DNA from: Aegilops tauschii subsp. strangulata
Lineage: Eukaryota > Streptophyta > Magnoliopsida > Poales > Poaceae
Reading direction: 5' to 3'
DNA: 64,000 nucleotides
NCBI RefSeq assembly: GCF_002575655.3
Contig: NC_053037.3
Location: 506,052,544 to 506,116,543 of the forward strand
Part shown: positions 58,314 through 64,000 of the stretch, in pieces
How the letters are laid out: every line of letters starts with the position of its first letter
How positions within the stretch are numbered: the stretch's first letter is position 1
Notes under the pieces: model-generated
What the model saw: the letters and a program-made list of their open reading frames with translations, nothing else
Database searches by the model: none
Told to the model about the DNA's origin: nothing
Position numbers and translations under genes: made by a program

Positions 58314-59522
58314 ACAACTTTAATATCACTACCTCCATATCTCAAAACAATCATCAAGCATCAAACTTCTCTTAGCATTCAGCACACTCATAAGAAAGTT
58401 TTTCTTTTACTAGTCTCGAATACTTAGCATAATAGGATTAATTTTCCTTTTTAAGAAAATTACCATGCTGTTTAAGAATCTCAAAATAATATAAGTGAAG
58501 CATGAGAGAATAATAGTTTCTATAAAACAAAACCACCGCCGTGCTCTAAAAGATATAAGTGAAGCACTAGAGCAAAAACTATATAGCTCAAAAGATATAA
58601 GTGAAGCGCATAGAGTATTCTAATAAATTCCGAATCATGTGTGTCTCTCATCAAAAGGTGTGTACTGCAAAGATGATTGTGGCAAACTAACAAATAAAGA
58701 CTCAAATAATACAATACGCTCCAAGCAAAACACATATCATGTGGTGAATAAAAATATAGCTCCAAGTAAAGTTACCGATGGAAGTAGACGAAAGAGGGGA
58801 TGCCTTCCGGGGCATCCCCAAGCTTTGGCTTTTAGGTGTCCTTATATTATCTTGGGGTGCCATGGGCATCCCCAAGCTAAGGCTCTTGCCACTCCTTGTT
58901 CCATAATCCATCAAATATTTTACCCAAAACTTGAAAACTTCACAACACAAAACTCAGCAGAAAATATCGTGAGCTCCGTTAGAGAAAGAAAACAAAAGAC
59001 CACTTCAAGGTACTGTAATGAACTCATTCTCTATTTATATTGGTGTTGAACCTACTGTATTCCAACTTCTCTATGGTTTATAAACTATTTTACTAGCCAT
59101 AGATTCATCAAAATAAGCAAACAACATACGAAATACAGAATCAGTCAAAAACAGAACAGTCTGTAGTAATCTGTAATTAACGCAAACTTCTGCAACTCAA
59201 AAAATTCAGCCAAAATAGGACGACCTAGACAATTTGCTTATTGATCATAAGCAATTGGAATCAATATTTTCTCACGTTCTGGTGATTTTTAACAATTATT
59301 TTCGTGAACACAAAGTTTATGGAATTTTCAGCAAGATCAAATAACTATCATCCAAGAAGATCCTATAGGTTTAACTTGGCACAAACACTAATTAAAACAT
59401 AAAAACACATCTAACCAGAGGCTAGATCAAAGATTTATTCCTAAACAGAAGCAAAAAGCAAAAAAAAACTAAAAATAAAATTGGGTTGCCTCCCAACAAG
59501 CGCTATCGTTTAACGCCCCTAG
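58314..59522 (-). other. 3' untranslated region of G3
   Basis: On the minus strand it matches the G1 region from about 3275 to 4424, including gggaggcaaccc and polypurine-like motifs at 58811-58825 and 58865-58878. No gene. Confidence 0.8.
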
Positions 59523-59861
59523 CTAGGCATAAAAGCAAGGATAGATGTAGGTATTGCCATCTTTGGTAGGCAATCCATAAGTGGCTCTCATGATAGATTC
59601 ATATGGGAGTTTAATTTTATTTCTAGGAAAGTGTTCCATGCCTTTCCTTAACGGAAATTGGAATCTAATATTTCCTTCCTTCGTATCAATAATTGCACCA
59701 ATCGTTCTAAGGAAAGGTCTACCAAGAATAATAGGACATGAAGGATTGCAATCTATGTCAAGAACAATAAAATCTATAGGCACATAATTCCTATTTGCAA
59801 TAATAATAACATCATTAATTCTTCCCATAGGTTTCTTAATAGTGGAATCCGCAAGGTGCAA
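59523..59861 (-). pseudogene. G3 protease, C-terminal part
   Basis: 112-codon frame continuing the aspartic protease after a one-base shift near 59862. It contains ILGRPFLRTIGAIID, the conserved second half of retroviral-type proteases. It ends CFYA and TAG, the TAG falling in the sequence shared with the G1 and G2 3' untranslated regions, so nothing downstream was ever coding in this layout. Confidence 0.78.
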
Positions 59862-59863
59862 GT

Positions 59864-61615
59864 TTAGAGAGCAATCACAAAATCACGGAAACCTAGCAAA
59901 TCGCATAAAGTTTTTGGAATCGTGGAAACACTAGCACCCAAATCACACAAAGCATAGCATTCATGATCTTTAATTTTAATTTTAATAGTAGGTTCCCACT
60001 CATCATAAGGTTTTCTAGGGATAGAAACTTCCAACTCAAGTTTTTCTTCATAAGATTGCATCAAAGCATCAACGATATGTTTGGTAAAGGCTTTATTTTC
60101 ACTATAAGCATGTGGAGAATTTAGCACGGATTGCAACAAGGAAATGCAGTCTATCAAAGAGCAATTATCATAATTAAAATCCTTGAAATCCAAAATAGTG
60201 GGTTCATTAATATCTAGATTTTTGCTCTCTTCAATCCCACTTTTACCAATTTTTGCATCAAGATCTAAAAACTCTGAATTTTTGGAACGCCTTGCAGGTA
60301 AAGGTGGATCATATTCAGTCCCATCATTATCAAGATTCATATTGCAAAACAAAGATTTAATAGGGGACACATCAATAACTTTTAGATCTTCATCTTTATT
60401 TTCATAGAAACTAGAAGAACACGCTTTCGCAAAACAATCTTTCTTAGCACGCATCCTAGCGGTTCTTTCTTTGCACTCATCAATGGAAATTCTCATGGCC
60501 TTGAGAGACTCATTAGGGGGAATAGATCTAAGTTTCAAGGAATCAACATCAAGAGAAATTCTATCAACGTTCCTAGCCAATTCATCAACTTTGAGCAATT
60601 TTTCTTCAAGCAAAGCATTGAAATTCTTTTGTGGATTCATAAACTCTTTAACACTAGTCTCAAATTCAGAGGGCATCTTATTAAAATTTCCATAAGAGTT
60701 GTTGTAGGAATTACCATAATTATTAGAGGAATTACTAGGATATGGCCTAAGATTAAAGTTTTCTCTATACGCGTTGTTACCAAAATTATTCCTACCAACA
60801 AAATTCACATCCATAGATTCATTATTATTCTCAATCAAAGTAGACAAAGGCATATCATTAGGATCAGAAGAAACACTTTTATTAGCAAATAATTTCATAA
60901 GTTCATCCATCTTTCCACTCAAAACATTAATTTCTTCTATCGCATGCACTTTCTTATTAGTAGATCTTTCGGTGTGCCATTGAGAATAATTAACCATAAT
61001 ATTATCTAGGAGTTTAGTAACTTGTCCTAAAGTGATTTCCATAAAAGTGCCTCCCGCGGCCGAATCTAAAAGATTTCTAGAAGCAAAATTCAATCCGGCA
61101 TACATTTTTTGTATAATCATCCACAAATTCAAACCATGTGTAGGGCAATTACGTATCATTAATTTCATCCTCTCCCAAGCTTGTGCAACATGTTCATGAT
61201 CAAGTTGCTTAAAATTCATGATATCGTTCCTAAGAGAGATGATCTTAGCGGGAGGAAAATACTTAGAGATAAAAGCATCTTTGCACTTATTCCAAGAATC
61301 AATACTATTTTTAGGCAAAGACGAAAACCAAGCTTTAGCACGATCTCTAAGCGAAAAAGGAAATAACTTCTATTTAACGATATCACTGTCCACATCTTTC
61401 TTCTTTTGCATATCACCCAAATCAACGAAGCTATTTAGATAGGTAGTGGCATCTTCACTAGGAAGGCCGGCAAATTGATCTTTCATGACAAGATTCAACA
61501 AAGCAGCATTAATTTCACAAGATTCAGTATCGGTAAGAGGAGCAATTGGAGTGCTAAGAAAATCATTGTTGTTGGTATTGGTAAAGTCACACAATTTAGT
61601 ATTATCTTGAGCCAT
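59864..61615 (-). pseudogene. G3 gag and start of protease (one in-frame stop)
   Basis: Start MAQDNTKLCDFTNTNN at 61615, after the shared leader. One frame continues to 59864 apart from TAG at 61370-61372. Capsid-like gag segment: KAWFSSLPKNSIDSW, KYFPPAK, FKQLDHEHVAQAWERMKLMI, MYAGLNFASRNLLDSAAGG. An N-rich linker and helical region follow, then the aspartic-protease active site CDLGASVSTIP near the end. This is Athila-type gag, which builds the particle and would be cut by the protease. I see no zinc knuckle. Confidence 0.88.
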
Positions 61616-61806
61616 CGTGACAAGCAAGCAATCCAACACACGAGCAAACAAGAAGCGAGCGAAAAAGAGGCGAACGGAAAAGAGAGGGCAAATAAAACGG
61701 CAAGGGTGAAGTGGGGGAGAGGAAAACGAGAGGCAAATGGCAAATAATGTAATGCGGGAGATAAGGGTTTGTGATGGGTACTTGGTATTTTGACTTTTGC
61801 GTAGAC

Positions 61807-61824
61807 TCCCCGGCAACGGCGCCA
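61807..61824 (-). promoter_or_regulatory. Primer-binding site of G3
   Basis: The minus strand reads tggcgccgttgccgggga, identical to G2. Confidence 0.82.
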
Positions 61825-61835
61825 GAAATCCTTCT

Positions 61836-63394
61836 TGCTACCTCTTGAGCACTGCATTGGTTTTCCCTTGAAGAGGAAAGGGTGAGCAGCAAAGTAGCGT
61901 AAGTATTTACCTCATTTTTTGAGAACCAAGGTATCAATCCAGTAGGAGGCCACGCACGAGTCCCTCGCACCTACACAAACAAATAAATCCTCGCAACCAA
62001 CGCAATAAAGGGGTTGTCAATCCCTTCACGGTCACTTACGAGAGTGAGATCTGATAGATATAAGATACTATTTTTGGTATTTTTATGATAAAGATGCAAA
62101 GTAAAGAAAGCAAAATAAAGACGGCGCCAGAAATAACTTGTTGACGGGAGATTAATATGATGGAAAATAGACCCGGGGCCATAGGTTTCACTAGTGGCTT
62201 CTCTCATGAGCATAAGTATTACGGTGGGTAAACAAATTACTGTTGAGCAATTGACAGAATTGAGCATAGTTATGAGAATATCTAGGTATGATCATGTATA
62301 TAGGCATCACGTCCGAGACAAGTAGACCGACTCCTGCCTGCATCTACTACTATTACTCCACACATCGACCGCTATCCAGCATGCATCTAGAGTATTAAGT
62401 TCAAAAGAACAGAGTAACGCTTTAAGTAAGATGACATGATGTAGAGGGATAAACTCATGCAATATGATGTAAACCCCATCTTGTTATCCTCGATGGCAAC
62501 AATACAATACGTGTCGTTTCCCCTACTGTCACTGGGATCGAGCACTGCAAGATTGAACCCAAAGCTAAGCACTTCTCCCATTGCAAGAAAGATTAATCTA
62601 GTAGGCCAAACCAAACTGATAATTCGAAGAGACTTGCAAAGATAACCAATCATACATAAAAGAATTCAGAGAAGATTCAAATATTGTTCATAGATAAACT
62701 TGATCATAAACCCACAATTCATCGGTCTCAACAAACACACCGCAAAAGAAGATTACATCGAATAGATCTCCACGAGAGAGGGGGAGAACATTGTATTGAG
62801 ATCCAAAAAGAGAGAAGAAGCCATCTAGCTAATAACTATGGACCCGAAGGTCTGAGGTAAACTACTCACACATCATCGGAGAGGCTATGGTGTTGATGTA
62901 GAAGCCCTCCGTGATCGATGCCCCCTTCGGCGGAGCTCCGGAACGGGCCCCAAGATGGGATCTCACGGGTACAGAAGGTTGCGGCGGTGGAAGGTTTTTG
63001 GCTCTGTATCTGGTAGTTTTGGGGTACGTGGGTATATATAGGAGGAACAAGTACGTCGGTGGAGCAACGTGGGGCCCACGAGGGTGGAGGGCGCGCCCCC
63101 TACCTCGTGCCTTCCTGGTTGATGTCTTGACGTAGGGTCCAAGTCCTCTGGATCACGTTCGTTCCGAAAATCACGTTCCCGAAGGTTTCATTCCGTTTGG
63201 ACTCTGTTTGATATTCTTTTTCTGCGAAACTCTGAAATAGGCAAAAAAAACAGCAATTCTGGGCTGGGCCTCCGGTTAGTAGGTTAGTCCCAAAAATAAT
63301 ATAAAATTGTATAACAAAGCCCATTAATCATCCAAAACAGAATATAATATAGCATGAAGCACTCAAAAATTATAGATACGTTGGAGGCGTATCA
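61836..63394 (-). repeat. 5' LTR of G3
   Basis: 1559 bp; the minus strand starts tgatacgcctccaacg and ends gaggtagca. TATA box at 63033-63040. Followed on the plus strand by catgc. Confidence 0.93.
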
Positions 63395-63636
63395 CATGCA
63401 TGGCCGTAAATACGGTCATCTATGATAGATACTCCCTGTGTAAACTAATATAAGAGCGTTTATGTCACTATTTTAGTATTCTATACGCTCTTATATTAGT
63501 TTACGGAGGAAGCTAGTACTACTCTATGATACTATATATGCACTATGAAGGTACGTACGTAGTATCATACACTAGTATCATATGCATGATACTATATATA
63601 TATATAGTATATGATACTCCCCACTATATAAGGCTG
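63395..63636. mobile_element. Right part of the MITE split by G3
   Basis: Resumes catgcatggccg after G3 and ends gatactccccactatata. It is itself split by a Stowaway element at 63432-63513. The inverted-repeat words match the left part near 50456. Confidence 0.6.
63432..63513. mobile_element. Stowaway MITE
   Basis: About 82 bp, nearly a perfect hairpin: ctccctgtgtaaactaatat and its reverse complement tattagtttacggagga, flanked by TA (63430-63431, 63514-63515). The arms match the common Triticeae Stowaway core taagagcgttta. Confidence 0.88.
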
Positions 63637-63925
63637 GCCATAGTGGTGGTATCATAGCCGACGATGTCATGCACTCGGAAATAGCAAGTATGCTGATGTG
63701 GCAAATAATTAAATATATATAAAGAGGGTTAGAGTAACATATAGGTAGATACCATATCATGTTAAATGCGATGCTAAATTGTGTCATGCATGGCAATAAA
63801 TATGATCTATATATGATACTATACTCTATGTATTATACTATGCGCTATAATTAATTAAAGGTAGTATCATACACTAGTATCATATATACTGTATATTCAT
63901 GATACTAGTATATGACACTCTCCAC
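63637..63925. mobile_element. Tourist-like MITE
   Basis: The ends ggctggccatagtgg and tctccactatag are inverted-repeat-like. The inside has tatcat and atgata words as in the other copies of this family. Confidence 0.65.
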
Positions 63926-64000
63926 TATAGTCGTGATTTCTTACCGTGGAAAAAAATTGGAGGCGAAACGATGAACTCATGTTTTCATTCGAACAAAAAT
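63926..64000. other. Right-edge segment resembling 39909-39953
   Basis: taccgtggaaa, gaggc and aaacgatgaa occur in the same order and spacing as at the left border of the MITE cluster. Identity is unknown and the segment runs off the window. Confidence 0.4.

Larger units (their letters stand above)
50603..63394 (-). mobile_element. G3: Athila-like Gypsy element with gag and protease only, split and truncated by C2
   Basis: Minus-strand element flanked by catgc (50598-50602, 63395-63399) inside a MITE. Its 5' LTR (61836-63394) is complete; of its 3' LTR only 98 bp (50603-50700) remain before C2. On the far side of C2 (58314 on) the sequence resumes inside the 3' untranslated region, so most of the 3' LTR and about 1.6 kb of internal sequence are deleted. 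Coding: gag plus aspartic protease, both broken; no reverse transcriptase or integrase. Confidence 0.9.

Noticed and set aside
1..64000. Intact autonomous virus or pararetrovirus insertion
   Set aside because: All polymerase-bearing sequences have Copia order and LTRs. No movement protein, viral coat protein or caulimovirus-type motif was seen.

Overview
The window is almost entirely transposable-element DNA, and the family types point to a large grass genome of the Triticeae (wheat, barley, rye or goatgrass). The evidence is Copia LTRs of the BARE/WIS/Angela type, Athila-like Gypsy LTRs that begin TGATACGTCTCCAACGTATC, a CACTA transposon with a TNP2-type transposase, and dense Stowaway and Tourist-like MITEs. 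I see no intact host gene, tRNA, rRNA or CRISPR array. Family names are from memory of Triticeae repeats and were not checked against a database.

Layout. C1 is a minus-strand Copia element occupying 1-9913. It is split by G1, a complete Athila-like element (783-7676, target-site duplication agcag). D, a short-LTR Gypsy fragment (9915-10962), follows and is cut by a CACTA transposon that starts at 10963. The CACTA carries two reverse-strand accessory genes (an acidic protein and a GRF zinc-finger protein, both broken) and a frameshifted TNP2 gene. That gene is split by G2, a second Athila-like element (16720-38836, duplication atgac). G2 is itself split by M, a 14.6 kb Sirevirus/Maximus-like Copia element (22165-36724, duplication catgg). 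When G2 is removed the transposase reading frame joins exactly, and the CACTA runs on to about 39.9 kb without a visible right terminus.

From about 40.3 kb to 50.6 kb is a cluster of nested MITEs that received two long solo-LTR-like units, A (41541-45428) and B (45852-49617). A third Athila-like element, G3 (50603-63394, minus strand, duplication catgc), is inserted in another MITE. G3 carries C2, a truncated relative of C1 (50701-58313). The last 0.6 kb returns to MITEs.

How the parts relate. G1, G2 and G3 share LTRs, primer-binding site, 5' leader and 3' untranslated region but carry different coding cassettes: G1 and G2 an acidic protein of unknown function, G3 gag plus protease. None has reverse transcriptase or integrase, so all would need a helper. 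M has gag and pol plus a third long gene that appears to have its own TATA box and gene-like 5' leader. Nearly every reading frame is broken by stops or frameshifts, so this is mostly a fossil record of nested insertions.
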